A stretch of DNA of 64,000 bases from Viridothelium virens (GCA_010094025.1 ML991772.1:1-64000), one strand, 5' to 3'; shown: positions 20,173-33,017, numbered from the stretch's first letter. The notes: generated by a model from the letters alone, not told the origin. Translations and numbers: made by a program.

Positions 20173-20978
20173 GGTGAATGGGTATTGGCCCTAAGAGAGC
20201 CTAAGGATCTTTGCTCAATGCAAATACCAACTCGCGCGAAGAGTAGATGATTCCAAAACTCATTTTGGTAACGGACGCATGATCAAGGCAGGCTCAAAGC
20301 ACAACTCGCTGGTGGTCGCCGCTGATGGAACGGCGTTGTAAGTCATCCGTCTACAGGCCACGAAGCTTTAGGCATGTCACGTGCTTCGTGCCTGTTCTGA
20401 CAGCACTGCCCCATCAACGATGACGCCACAGAGAGACGTGCACGCCCTTCCAAAGAATTTTCTGCACGGAAGCGTGGAGTGACAGAAATTGACCACCACT
20501 AGAACTGCCCTTTCAGGTTACTCAACATCTGCCACCCCGATGTCTTAGAATCCAACTCGAAGGCAGTCTGGCCGCATCGAATACCGCCACAGGGCCGTCT
20601 GCGGGCGTAGTTACCGGGTTATTTAGGGCCATCAAGCCTTCGGCCCTCTTCTCGGAACCCCCATTGTGGGGTAACTTGGGGAACGCCGGCTTGCGGGGAC
20701 TGCGTGAAGGACTTTTGGTTGCCATCCATGTGGAGATCGCCCTCGTTCCTAGCCCAAGCGAGGGGTTTATGATGATGGAGGCTGGATCGTGCAGGTCTTA
20801 GCTTCCCCAGAAATTTTTCTAGAAGCATACCCAATTGAACGAACAGTCACCTACATAAGAGATCTTAGACCAGTAACCTAGCCCAAAAGGCGAGGTAGGC
20901 AAACTCTCCTTGAGAAAGATTCTCAGTTTCTGCGGTTGTCCATCATATCTCGTTTGCTCGTTCCTTGCACTCATCAAT
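20173..20978. promoter_or_regulatory. Divergent promoter region between HRD1 and GH32 genes
   Basis: About 800 bp separate two divergent start codons. An imperfect palindrome around 20372-20395 (GGCATGTCACGTGCTTCGTGCC) is centred on CACGTG, an E-box of the kind bound by bHLH factors. Nothing else is recognised. Confidence 0.3.
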
Positions 20979-23168
20979 ATGCGTTCTCGATCGAGAGCAT
21001 TGGGCTTGCTGCTCTGTGCAAGTTCTATGGCTGCTGGCCAAAATCTTGATGCTTCAACGATTGAAGCAATGGGAAACAACAGCTTGTTTACCCGCTGGAG
21101 ACCAACGTCTCATTTCATAGCACCGGCTGGCTGGATGAATGTAAGTAAGATTTTTCATCAATGAACAGCTCTTCCGTTCTTCGTGTCATTGTATATTTGA
21201 ATATACTCACCTCATACTTTTCCAGGATCCATGCGGATCCATGTACGATTCTACAGAAGACATCTATCATCTGTTCTATCAATGGCATCCTGAGCACATC
21301 AATTGGGGTGAGAATATGTCCCCTGTAGCATCACGTAGATGATTTGACTCAATTTGACCAGGGAATATCTCCTGGGGCCATGCTACATCCAAAGATCTGA
21401 TAACCTGGACCGATGTAACTGGATGGCAAGGCTATGATGCCTTAGCCCTTGGTCCGACTGGAAACGGCACCTACAATGGTCTTGGGATATTCTCGGGGAC
21501 CGCCCAATCAATCAATCTGGAAGGCGTACAGGACGGAACGCTGTTGGCGTTTTACACCTCTGTCTCATATCTGCCCACCAGTTGGAACGCGTACTACCAA
21601 CCTGGCACCGAGACTCAAAGCCTAGCTATATCCTCTGACCACGGCGTAACATGGCAGCAGTATGGCGACAATCCGGTGATAAGACATCCCCCAACGGGAT
21701 GGAACGTAACAGGCTGGCGCGATCCTTTCTTGGAACCATTTCCCGAGATTGATACCCTTCTCAATTATGACGAGCCGCATTATTACGCCGTTTTCGGATC
21801 TGGCATAAAGGGCGTAGGGCCCCGCATTCCGCTATACAGTGCCCCGGCTTCGAATCTGACAGATTGGACTTTCTTGGGTGCTCTATGGGAACCGGCGGAC
21901 AACACGAGTCTGGCATCGGTTCTCAACACTGGCTCTTATGGATTCAATTTTGAAGTCTCTGGCTTTTTTGCCTTGCCTGATGCGGAAGGGGACATGCACT
22001 ATTTCGTGAACATGGGGTATGTAGCGTTTCGGACTTCTATAAGCAAAAGTTGCTAACGCCATTGTAGAACTGAGGGTGGTAATGTGAGCTTCCACGAAAG
22101 TTCTCGTGAGTCCTCAATGCCCAACGAGAGCTGTATATTTATTAACCTTTGCTAGACTGGGCCCTCTGGAACGAGGGATTAGTCTCTGCCCGTTCGAACG
22201 GTTCGGTTGCATTCCAACCTGTTGCTGGTGGTGCTGGAGACTGGGGCATCGCATATGCCCTCACTTCGTTTAACGACACTAAGCATAATCGTCGTGTACA
22301 ATGGGCATGGATTCCGGAAGACATCGTTGGCGACGGTGGCCTCTTTTCCGCCCTCCAGCAGGGCTTCCAAGGCTCTCACTCGTTTCCACGTCAGCTTTAC
22401 GTCAATGAGGTCAAGGGTGTGGTCAACGACAGCGAGCTGGTAACCTCTGGCAACGCTCGCGTTACGAAGAATGCCCAAGGCGCACTCACCGCAAGTACAC
22501 TTGGGGTCCGTCCTCTCCCCGATGTTGTAGCCAGGCTTCGCGCAAATGCAACAAAATCTTCGTTTCGCGGGGCCAAATACGACGCCAGCAAGATACTCTG
22601 CTTGGCCGGCAGCACATCGATGCAAATGACAGCAAGCATTTCTGACTACTCCGGTGGCCAAGTCGGCTTCACAGTCGCGGCTTCGCCTGGTGGAGAAGAG
22701 TATACGAACATTTACTTCGATCCGTCCAATTACACTCTCAACGTGGATCGATACCATTCGTCGCTTATCTCGGAGTTCAACAACGCAACGAATGTGGGCT
22801 TCTTTTACCCTTATACACTGTCCGCTAAAGGTGGCTACGGAGCCAAGACTGGGGGTTACGGCGGTGCACAAGGAGGTTCTGGCTCGACTAAGGAGGCCCT
22901 CACCTTCAACATCTTCCTCGATGGCTCTCTTTTGGAAGTATATGTCAATGATCGGTTTGTTCTGACCACACGCATCTACCCTAGCCGTACCGATAGCACT
23001 GGCGTTGGCGTCTTCATTGGTCAGGGTGCAAGTGCCCGAGTATCGAACGTGCAGATGTGGACTGGCTTAGCCAATGCCTTCCCACAGCGACCGGCAAATA
23101 GCAGCAGTGTTTTGGTGTTTGATACGGCTGCGGAGACGAACAATTACACATGGTGGACCGGTAATTAG
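20979..23168 (+). CDS. Secreted GH32 beta-fructofuranosidase/invertase-like enzyme
   Basis: Five exons (20979-21140, 21226-21307, 21362-22016, 22068-22105, 22156-23168) give 649 residues, starting with a signal peptide (RALGLLLCASSMAAG). GH32 enzymes cleave or transfer fructose from sucrose, inulin or levan. The nucleophile motif WMNDPCG is split by intron 1, with Asp55 as nucleophile; RDPF (Asp202) is the transition-state stabiliser. The acid/base motif, ECP in classical invertases, appears as FEVSGF with Glu279. The C-terminal beta-sandwich ends with VYVNDRFVLTTRIYP. Several N-x-S/T sites fit a secreted glycoprotein. The WMNDPC and EVS variants place it in a fungal subfamily separate from yeast SUC2; some such members are transferases, so the activity is uncertain. 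Exon 4 is only 38 nt. Starting at 20910 instead would bury the signal peptide. Confidence 0.88.
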
Positions 23169-23465
23169 GGCTTCTGGTAAATTGGGGTTCTGGTTTGGCA
23201 ATGTCGCCACCGATCAAGTCCGCTTGCGTCTGGTTTCGTTTCCTAGGTTAAAACATATTCAAAGATAGTGAGCGAGTGCATGTATATATGTATATAAGTG
23301 ATGAGTTGAATTTGGTTGTAAATTTTCTATTCAGTAGACTACCCGAAGTGTCACAAGGATTAAGGGTATTTTGGAACTTTCATATCAGTCATGATTTGCT
23401 CGCGCTACGCAATCGCTTCCACTGTGAAATGATCTTTCGCAGAAGACCACATTCACATATCTGGT

Positions 23466-25347
23466 CTATTGTTTAGCATTAAGCCTAGCAGAAGCCTCTG
23501 CGGTTAGCCTCAATGCAGCTGGGGCGTCTTCTTTCGGCATATACAATTCAACCAGCTATGAGAGTTAGTAAGGTTCATCAATGTTACCAAGAGGCACTTA
23601 CCTGAATGTACGGAGCAGAGGAGAAATTTTCATCGGCGAAAAGCTGATCTAGCTCATTCCTGGTCTTGATCTGATATGTCTTCATCTGATCAGGCTTTGC
23701 CCCAAACGTGCTCAGTAGTTCTGTGAATTTCCAAGGCTGAATATCGTTGTAGGTGGCATCCATGCCATGGATCAGGCGCTCAATAGTGAAGCCATCATTG
23801 CAGATAACAAACAGAATGGGATTGAGTCCATGACGGATCATTGTGCTGACTTCTTGTACCGTGAGTTGGAAGCTACCATCGCCTGTGAAGAGAATCGTGC
23901 GCTTGACTTCGAGTTCTTTTGCCGCCAATGCCGCACCCGCGCAGGCGCCTGTAGCGTACCCAATGCTGCCCCAGAGTACTTGACTGATAGCGGTAACGTC
24001 CTTGGGGAAACGCGTATCGAAAATGCCGAAGTTAGAGGTGCCTGTTTCGGTGATGACGATATCCTTTTCGCGGAGCCACTGACCCATACGAGGCCAGAAC
24101 CAGGCATGATTGATGATTTGGCTGTCGCTCTGAGCTTCCGCGTGGGGGATCTTGTTTGAAGGCGAGGGCCCTTTCGGACTATTTAGCTGTCCAATCTTGG
24201 AGGTCACTTTGCTGAGAACACCGTTCATGCGAACGCCAGGATATTCGGAATATCGTACTTTCACGTAGTTGCTGTGGAAGTCGATGGTATTCAGCTGACT
24301 GATTCTATACGTGAATCCAGCAGTATTGAAATCCGATTTAATGGCACCAATGCTCAAGACTAGATCAGCCGACTCAACGCGTTCTCGAACGCCGGGATTG
24401 GAGCCGTCACCAGCGTAAACTCCACCAAAGTTGGGCAAGGTTTCATCAACGGCTCCTTTGCCCATGGGGGCGACGAAGGTAGGTAGGCCGCTCTTCACGA
24501 CCAGTTCGTGGGTTTCATCCAAAGCCTTTGGCAGTTAGTACTCTGCGTCTGGCAAGCTACTCGAAGATCGTGAACTCACACGGTGTCGAATGGCACAGGC
24601 ATCGACAATAATGACTGGGCTTTTAGCAGCAGTGAGAGACTTGAGCACGACATCAACTACGTAGTCCTCCTTCTCTACGTCGTTCTTTGGAAATTTCAGG
24701 TCCAATGGTTTCTCAAGCCTGGTGCCTTCTACCTTCTTCTGAACCATGTCAGTGGGTAGGGTGATATAGACTGGTCGACTCTTGAGATAACACTCGCGTA
24801 TGGCACTATCAATCAGAGTAGCGGCGGTGGAGGGGTCGTTCAGGATGGAGACCGAGCAAGAGATGTTGCGGCTCATATTGGTAAAGACATTGAAGTCTCC
24901 ATTTCCAAGGGTATGGTGGAGCAGCATCCCATTCGCTTGACTGAGTGTGCTGGGCATGCCAACTATGTGGATGACCGGGACATACTCCGAGTAGCTGCCA
25001 GCGAGGGCATTGACAGCTGACAGCTCTCCCACGCCGAAGGTGGTGACGACGGCAGAGATGCCTTTTACACGAGCGTAACCATCTGCAGCATAACCTGCAG
25101 AACGGGAGCACAAGGTTTAGTTGCAGGCCAATCGAGGATATGCATGTCTCGTACCTGCATTGAGCTCGTTAACACTTCCTACCCATTGCAGTCCGCATTT
25201 CGGGAGATAGTCGAGAGCAACCAGGTTGAAGTCACCTGGAACTCCGTGGACAGATTGAACACCAACTGCTCTTAGACGCGTGAAAAGATACTCGGCCACG
25301 TCGACCGGGCGTTCGAGCTCGGCGGTCCTCAGATCCGTGGTAGCCAT
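23466..25347 (-). CDS. pdc1: Pyruvate decarboxylase
   Basis: Four exons (25347-25155, 25094-24580, 24525-23602, 23555-23466) encode 573 residues, about the family length. The enzyme uses thiamine pyrophosphate and Mg2+ to convert pyruvate to acetaldehyde and CO2 for ethanol fermentation or cytosolic acetyl-CoA. Visible signatures are the catalytic Glu in [18 protein letters not shown] (spanning intron 1), the paired His in [11 protein letters not shown], and the TPP motif starting [17 protein letters not shown] and ending in CNDGFTIE. Introns are 60, 54 and 46 nt; the second and third carry TACTAACT-type branch sites. The last exon contributes [15 protein letters not shown]. It is transcribed divergently from the MAPKKK gene with about 830 bp between starts. 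Confidence 0.93.
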
Positions 25348-26175
25348 GGAAGATAAGGTGTTCTAGATTAGTGCAGGCTCGCTTCAATTATCACCTTAAG
25401 CAGTTCCGCCAAGCAGATGACAGCATGAGTTGAATTGAGTTGAGAGGTAAACTAAGTTTGAAAGGAATCTCCAGTCGGTTCCACGTTCCTTTTAAGTAGG
25501 TGCGAGGGATGAAGTCATGCGAAAACCTCAACGACATCCGTCACGCTCCGAGACGCCTACGACCTACTACCTACCGTGGCTGTAGGTGACCAGAAAGGGT
25601 CAGCCTCGTCGGCTAAGTCTACATTTCTCGGTGGGTAAGGGCCTAGTAAGCATGAGGCCGATGTACAGAGCATTAGGTGATTAGGTACCAATCCATCTAG
25701 TGTATGTACTCTGCAGCTGGGGGGCCAGCGTCAAGGCGACTCGTCCCACACGACATCCCGCGCGCCTGTCAGAGGCCAAGCCTTGCCTCGCCTGCCGTCC
25801 CTCGTCAGAAATCTCAGTGACAGCAACGTCGTCAACCAATTCCTCGAAGATTGGCCGTCGAGCCATTTCACCTTATCGCTGATTCCATCTCGTTCGTTTC
25901 ACTCGTCAAGTCTCGACTTCGTTGCGCGCGCTCTTCCGTCGAACATACTCTCTACTCTACCTCCGCTTCTAGTGCCGCTGCTTCGCCCGCTACCTGCGCT
26001 CTACCTCGCCAATCGCCTCCTCCGCCGTCGCTCATACGCTGTTTCTTCTGCAGAAGCTCCGTGTATAGTCATACTTGGGCAACTCTTCACTCGCTTGGAG
26101 CCGCTGACGTTGGGGTAATGACCATACTCCAGCTCCAGCGGCGTCACAACTGGGAACCGCCATGCGTCCTGGGTC
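25348..26175. promoter_or_regulatory. Divergent promoter and MAPKKK leader with upstream ORFs
   Basis: The region is pyrimidine-rich on the plus strand between about 25850 and 26050, typical of a fungal promoter or leader. Short upstream ORFs precede the MAPKKK start: 26117-26188 (23 codons, overlapping the start in another frame) and 26162-26179 (MRPGS, then a stop that overlaps the start codon as ATGA). Where the transcript begins is not visible. Confidence 0.45.
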
Positions 26176-26179
26176 ATGA
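26162..26179 (+). promoter_or_regulatory. Six-codon uORF with stop overlapping the MAPKKK start (ATGA)
   Basis: ATG-CGT-CCT-GGG-TCA-TGA begins at 26162. Its TGA (26177-26179) overlaps the main ATG (26176-26178), giving an ATGA stop-start junction. Such an arrangement could allow reinitiation or limit translation of the MAPKKK. Whether it lies in the mature transcript is unknown. Confidence 0.45.
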
Positions 26180-29100
26180 CCATTGAATACAGACAGACGA
26201 CGAGCTCTGCGCGATCGAATGCTTCGGGGACAGAATCTCAGCCTGCCGCAACTCCGCCATTCTTCTACAACCAGCTCTCTCCGAATTTTCCTCCCAGTCA
26301 GCCTGCCTCCGAAACCGTAAACAGCACCAGTGCATCTCCATTCTTGCTTCAAGTCCCGCCGTCCGGCCTCAATCCCCAGTATCCTCGAGCACTTACCCCA
26401 AGAGGCGACTCTGCCCGCCTGCCAAGTCCAAGACCCAGGGCGCATACAGTCGAGACTGCCTACAACATTGGAAGCACACATACTCCATCCACCATGCAGA
26501 CGCCATATCAACCAGGACCCCGCCATGGGTCAATGGCGCAAGGAGGCAATTATCCGCCTCCTCCTCCACCTCCAAACAACCAGACACAAGGTCCGGCAGG
26601 CATGCCTCTGCCAGGTCCGCCACTGCGACCTATGTTATCTCAATCTCATGGGATCAATCTTCCTCCTCCGCCGGTAGGACCTCCTTCAGGCATGAATAAT
26701 TGGCAATCTGCATGGGGAAGATTTCCGGCTCCACCCCCTACAGCACAGCATCCAGCTTATAATCCAAGTGCTTACCAAACCTACCCATTGCCGCCTCCAC
26801 CGCCCGATTCCCAACCCTTAACATCCGCGACTTACATACCTGGCGCGGACTCGTTCGGTGCCGGCGTGGGAATCCCACCATTGCACACCAACACAACTCC
26901 CAGGCAACAATATGATCCACATCAGAGTTTCTACCGTGGTGCGAGCGGTGACTTCTCGACAGCATCAACGCTTAGCAGTCTGCATAGGTTTGATGAGAAT
27001 AAATGGCAACAAGGCACACTGCCTCCACAGACTCCTCAAACAAATCAGCAATACCCTGTTCGTGAAGTGCCACAGGATTATTCCACCATCAGTTCTGCTG
27101 CATCTACCATGATGAACCCGCAACAGCAAATCTCCATTCACCCCCCAGACAATAATTCAGTCAAGACACCTACTACACCCGACGATGGGGGCCAGTACTG
27201 GCCTTTGGAAAAGGTACTGCTTTGGCTTACTCAGAATGGGTTCTCGCAAGATTGGGTGGAAACCTTCAGAGCGCTTGAGTTGCATGGATCGCAGTTCCTG
27301 GAGATTGGCAAGGGTCATGGTGGGAGAGGTAACGTAGGAATGATGCATGAGAAAATATATCCTAGACTTGCAACAGAGTGCAACACGAGTGGTACATGGG
27401 ATCAAGCAAGAGAGCGGGCCGAGGGGAAACGCCTGCGGAGAGCTGTCCAAAAGATCGTCAAAGAAGGGAACCATGGCTTGGGAATCATGAAACTGCCAAA
27501 CAGGCGAGGCTCGAATCAATTTCCAACGAGCGCTGGTGCTGACTCCAAAATTGGTGCCGACTCGCCCAGCCTCGGTCGCCCAGACCCGGTGTCGTCAACC
27601 CCTACTACAGCGGGCGGAGGTGAAGAGAGCCCGGGCCTTCAGATGCCATCCACATTCCAATCGTCATCAGGTGGAGTTGGAAGTCGGCGCTTCTCGGCTC
27701 ACAGAGCAGTCGCCGTACCGTCCCTCAATCAAGACTCAGGCATCTCCGAGACAAGCAACCGGAGTGCCTTTTCAGAGAGTATCCTCAAAGGATTGGGTGA
27801 CGGTACCTCCTCCAGGAAGCATAGTCCAAGCGCTTCGGGAGAATTCCGCAAAGCAATGGAGGCTAGCCCACAGCGCAGCCCTGGAATGCAGAACTCTCGG
27901 CTTGCCTCCAACGGGAGTGGTAACACATCAGCCTCATCTCAAACCAAATCCTATGGCCACTTCCGTGCCAACAGCTCAGAGTCAAGCCTAACACATCTTA
28001 CGAACTATGGTCCCAATGGCACGGAGCCTCAGTACGCTCGCCGTAATGCGAGGGAAGGATCGCGGCCACCACCGTTGGATGGCGCACCTCGCCATGGTAC
28101 TAATGAGACTCCATCTAGCGCCACGTCAACAAGTGACAAACACAAAGGCTTCTTGGGGAAATTTATACGCCGAGAAAGGAAGAAAGATGAAGCCCAGCCT
28201 TCTCCCGACGAACCAAATCCCGATTCGCCGACCAGTCCAGCAGCTTATCGTCATGCGCCACCAAATGCACCTTTTGCAAAGGCCGCCCTTAATTCTAGTG
28301 AGACTTCACTGGATCGACCATCCTCCCGCAGATCCACGCAAGTGGAGTCTGACGCTGGTGATAATACTCTGCGTGGACGACCGTTGACTCGAGAATATCC
28401 AACTAAGAAATATATGTTCGCTACACTGGATCGTTGGACGTATCGCCTAATCGACATCTCCAACGCTGGATCAGCTGCTTCGGTTAGGGAGCTGATCTGC
28501 AAAAGTCTTGGTCTACTGAATAGCTCTGATCTGATAATGTATATGACTTGGCCCGGCCGAGAGGAGCACGATGAGCCATTATCTGATGGCATGCTCATGC
28601 AATTGCAGCAACAACTGGCAGACCCCACTGGTAGTCTTAAAGTCTTTATCCAGTCTTCCCAATCCATGGCCACGCCGGCTACAATTGACGATGCTACTCT
28701 TGCGCGCCTCGCTGCAGATATGACATCTCCTGTGCTTCATTCGGGCGAATCTACGCTGGTCACAAACGATCGCGAAGCGTTGCGGCTGTTGACACAGAAA
28801 GATCTAGATGCCAACAGCTCATTGACAGAAGCTGAACGTAAGGCGATTCTCGAAGCAAAGTATGAAGAACATCGGCGCGAGAGTGAGCGGAAGCGTCACG
28901 CGTACCTCGCCGAAAGGAAACAACGTTTAGCTCAAGACTCGCCGAATGATCGTAATCATGAGTTTTCGATTAGGGGAACAGGCGTGCGAGATTTTGATGT
29001 CCCGCGAAGTTCTCCGTATGAGGAGAAAAAGCCTTTTGATGAAAATCGTCTCAGTGACGAAAAGAAGACTGATAATCTGGTACCACTACGCAGACCACCA

Positions 29101-31640
29101 GTCGTTCCTGCAGGCTCTGAAACTTTGAACAAGGTCAATTCTTTGAGTAAAAGGGCATCTCAAAACTCGCGATCCTCATGGCCGGATCCGTCCGAGTATG
29201 ACCCTAAAGGAAAGTCTACTGAAGGTAAAGACATTAACGAAGCCAATGTGGGCGCACTTGGATCCGCCAATGGCACAGCTCTGGCTGGATTGGGGAAGTT
29301 GTATGGCTCTGGCGCTGGACAAAGGCCAGCAACTTCTTCTGACAATGAATCATCGAGGCCGACCCGAGCTTTAGCTAGTGTCGAATTTGGCTCGAACAAG
29401 AACAGTCCAGGTGGGTCTCCTCGAAGCCCATTCACCATGAGCAAAGGAAATGTTCCGTTCAGGATACCTGACTATGATGAAGATGTAATAGATGATGTCA
29501 ATCTCGGAAAACCGTCTCTGAAGATACAGACTCAGCCAATGAACCCAGCAGTATCGAAGCTGAGAAAGGCATCTAACGACTCGACCAACTCATCCGACGT
29601 CAGCCCTTCTACAGCCCATCCACCCTTGGACTCGTTGATGCGTGCGGGATCAAGGCGCTCGCATGGACCCAAGTTGGATTTCACAGAGGCCATCGTAAAT
29701 TTCCAGAAACCGAAGGCGCCTCTGCCTGACTCAGATGAGGATTCTGATGATGGCCTATTTGCTTTGCCCCTTGCAGGCGCACGGAAGAAAATGCAGTCGC
29801 AGAAAGATGCTAATCAAAATGAGGATGATGATGACGACGATGACGAGTCAACGCTTAGGGCTACACAGAGACCCTCTCTCACAGTTCAGACCACGAATTC
29901 CGAGAAGCGGCCTGGGTCGCCAAATTCAAACATAGCTGACGACGGCAAATCCAGTGAGAATGGAGAAGAGATGGGTGACGACAGGAACCGCATGGAACGA
30001 CCACTTCCACAGTCGGCTGCATCTGCGAACTGGTCAGCTGCTGATTCTCCAGATGAGAACAATAAATTCCTCAGGCGTCAATCATTCGCGATGAGTGAGG
30101 TCTGGGCTAATCGACCTCCTGCCGAGGCTCTTGTAGCGCATCTAGATGAATTCTTCCCGAACGTTGACCTTGACCAACCCTTGGCGGTGGCTGATGCCAC
30201 CACTTCGCCTCCAACGTCCCCGGAATCGTCGGTCAGTCGCAGTCTTTTCTCACAAGATGTGAGCCGGTCTGCTACTCCGATATCTTCTGCAGATGAAAGC
30301 GATCGCACTGACAAGGATGGGCCAACATTGAGGCGGGGAGATACGATCAAGAGCGTAGCGCAGCGGCATCTTCGAAGATCCGAAGGGGGACTGGGACGAA
30401 CAAGATCCATTCGAGAGGTGGTCAAAGGCGCGTATCAACAGAATGAGGAGCAGAAGAAACCGGCTGCTCCTCCCACCATTGGGCGGGTTGCGACCCTCAG
30501 AGCTAATGAAGGTGGCCTCGTGCGTCGGAAAAGTACCAAGATGTTCGGCGCCAAAATCGAACAGCTCAAACCACAGCGTGGGAGTCGACTATTCAGCACC
30601 ATGGAAACCATTCCTCAGGAGCCTCCACCGGCCAATCTAATACAGCCGCAGTCATCCAGCAACAAAACGCTTCCCCAGCGTCAACAGACATTCAAATGGG
30701 TCAAAGGCCAGCTCATCGGGAAGGGTACATTCGGTCGAGTATACCTCGGCATGAACACTACTCGCGGTGAATTGCTCGCTGTGAAGCAAGTGGAGGTCAA
30801 TTCTAGGGCCGCTGGTCAGGATAAGGAGAAAATCAAAGAAATGGTCAAAGCTCTCGACCAAGAAATCGATACCATGCAGCACCTTGACCACGTCAATATC
30901 GTCCAATACCTTGGGTGCGAGCGAAAAGAATATAGCATCTCGATCTTCCTCGAATACATCTCCGGCGGCAGTGTCGGATCGTGCCTTCGTAAACATGGCA
31001 AATTCGATGAGTCCATCGTGAGCAGTCTGACTCGGCAGACTCTCAGCGGACTAGCGTATCTCCACCGCGAAGGCATCTTGCACCGCGACCTGAAGGCTGA
31101 CAACCTCCTACTGGAGATAGATGGTACATGCAAGATCTCGGATTTCGGTATCTCGAAGAAGAGCGACGACATCTATGGGAACGACATTACGAACTCGATG
31201 CAAGGTAGCGTCTTCTGGATGGCGCCGGAGGTCATCCGCAGCCAAGGTCAGGGCTACTCGGCTAAGGTCGATATCTGGAGTTTGGGTTGTGTGGTACTGG
31301 AAATGTTTGCGGGCCGCCGACCGTGGAGTCGGGAAGAGGCGATTGGAGCCATCTACAAGCTTGGTAGTCTCAATCAGGCCCCGCCGATCCCAGATGAGGT
31401 AGCACGCACTATTGGACCTGCTGCCGTCAGCTTCATGTATGACTGTTTTACCATGTAAGTTCTCACTCCTGTGATGATGACAAATTGGGCATGACGACAC
31501 GTACTAACGTCTGCCACCTTAGTGCTCCCCACGAGCGACCTACTGCTGAGACTCTCCTTCGACAGCCGTTCTGCTTTTTCGATGAAGACTTCAATTTCTT
31601 TGATACGGAGCTTTACGCTAAGATTAGAGGCGCGTTTTGA
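26176..31640 (+). CDS. bck1: MAP kinase kinase kinase BCK1 of the cell wall integrity pathway
   Basis: Exon 1 (26176-31454) and exon 2 (31523-31640) give 1798 residues. BCK1 is activated by protein kinase C and phosphorylates MKK1/2 upstream of the SLT2/MpkA MAP kinase. The N-terminal 330 residues are Pro/Gln-rich and disordered. A SAM-like segment (VLLWLTQNGFSQDWVETF) lies near residue 345 and a Ras-association-like segment near 742-800. A long Ser-rich linker follows. The C-terminal kinase domain starts about residue 1505: LIGKGTFGRVYLG, catalytic Lys in LAVKQVEV (about 1537), HRDLKADN (about 1635), DFGISKK (about 1656) and SVFWMAPEVI. Exon 2 closes with FDTELYAKIRGAF, the conserved family end, confirming the 68-nt intron with its TACTAAC branch site. 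The start is the first ATG of the open frame; an upstream exon cannot be excluded. Confidence 0.93.
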
Positions 31641-32190
31641 TGCTTTGACGAACTTCTTTGGGATTCCTTAGCCACGTTGACGCACGCTAATTTTTACGAT
31701 ACCCTTTATTAGCAATGAGTAGGACGATTTGCGAGCTCATTCCATTTATTGTAATATGCTCTCTGCATCTGACGATCCTTACATGCTTTTCCTTGCAATT
31801 GCTTTGGGAAGGGATATTGGAGGAAATGAAGGATATGGAGGTTGGGGAAATGGGGGATAGTGGCACGGAGGGACGGTGGGACGGTGGAATCTGCAATAAA
31901 TCTTGGATGCTTGTCACGGCTGTATCAAGAACTTGAAGTTGGAAGGAAGCCAATTAATCCGATCAAGTTAAATAGCTCATATAATTGGTCGCAAGAGGAA
32001 GGCAAATATGGGAAATAGTTTGTCGAAATATGAAATACATTGTTTATATGGCGCTTGTATCGAGCTCCCTCAGAGCTATGGCTGGAATATCACCGTTCTA
32101 TTTCCCTTCCTCAATCGACGTACTCTCAAAGTCATGCAATGGCGCAGAGTCATGTAATGGCGCCATGACTCTCTGTAGAGACGCTCAGCT
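31641..32190. other. Convergent 3' region between MAPKKK and MED9
   Basis: Nothing is supported besides presumed 3' UTRs. A short inverted pair (CATGCAATGGCGC / GCGCCATGAC types) occurs around 32133-32170, where TCATGCAATGGCGCAGAG and TCATGTAATGGCGCCATG form a near-tandem duplication. Confidence 0.35.
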
Positions 32191-33017
32191 TCAAAGAGTG
32201 TCTTTTCCAAGCCACTCGACTCCTTCTCGAATCTCGCTCGTCCCGTCGACGCTTGCAACCATGCCGAGTTGCTGACCTGTCAGAAAATGAGTTCTTCAAG
32301 TCTCCCGCATTGAGGACTGCAGTACATACCATTTTGTATAACGCGCCCAGCAGCGTCCATGGCATCCAGGCAAGTCATGCCCATAGCCGCAAACTGATCA
32401 TCATCTAGGCGAATCGCCTTCCATCTCTTCACAATTGTCGTCTTGCCCCACAACCGGCGGCCCACTCACTCCTCCATCCTCTCCCCCCCGTCCCTCTCCC
32501 CATCCTCCTTCTCCCCAACCCCCCTCAACCCCCTCAACACCCCCCTCTGCCGCTTTATCCTCGCCCGCAACTCGCGCATCTCGCCCTCCTGCTCCTCCAC
32601 CGTCCTCTCCACATCCGGCAGCTCGCGAACCGCCGCCCGCGCCTTCTGCAGCCGGATCCGCACCGCCGACGCCTCGTTCGCCAGCTGCTGGATCTCCAGC
32701 GGCTGCTGGTCGGTATACGCGGTCGGCGCGGTTGGGTCGGTTGGGTTCGGCGGCGTCGCGGGGAGCAGGCGCGAGAGTAGCTCGTGGACTTCGGGGATCA
32801 GGTCGAAGAGGTTGGCGGGTGGGAGGGGGACTGAGGAGACGAGCAGGTTGGTGCTGGTGTGGGCGGGCGAGAGCGGGTTCGTGCTGCTGCTGCTGGTGGT
32901 TGTCGTGCTGGTGGCGGGAGCGCCGGCGCCGGTGGGAGTGGTGGTTGTGCCGGCGAAGGGGGATTGTTGGCTGGAGGTTGCGGAGGCTTTGGGCGTAGGA
33001 GTGTTTTTGTTGGACAT
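32191..33017 (-). CDS. med9: Mediator complex subunit 9 (MED9/CSE2)
   Basis: From the ATG at 33017 the first exon encodes a Ser/Thr/Pro-rich leader, then the MED9 core: NLFDLIPEVHELLSRLLP, QPLEIQQLANEASAVRIRLQ, KARAAVRELPDVERTVEEQE and a coiled coil to RMEE. MED9 sits in the Mediator middle module that bridges activators and RNA polymerase II. Read straight, the frame stops at 32466 (183 residues). However, the last codons contain a perfect donor (GA|GTGAGT). Splicing 32469-32425 and 32329-32277 (GTATGT...TGACAG) joins in phase to exons 32424-32330 and 32276-32191, adding about 60 protein-like residues (LDDDQFAAMGMTCLDAMDAA, EIREGVEWLGKDTL). I give this longer 242-residue form, but that tail is not part of known MED9 and may belong elsewhere. 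Confidence 0.7.

Noticed and set aside
22179-22871. Long minus-strand open frame opposite the GH32 gene
   Set aside because: It mirrors GH32 codon structure, has no family signature and overlaps a clearly real exon.
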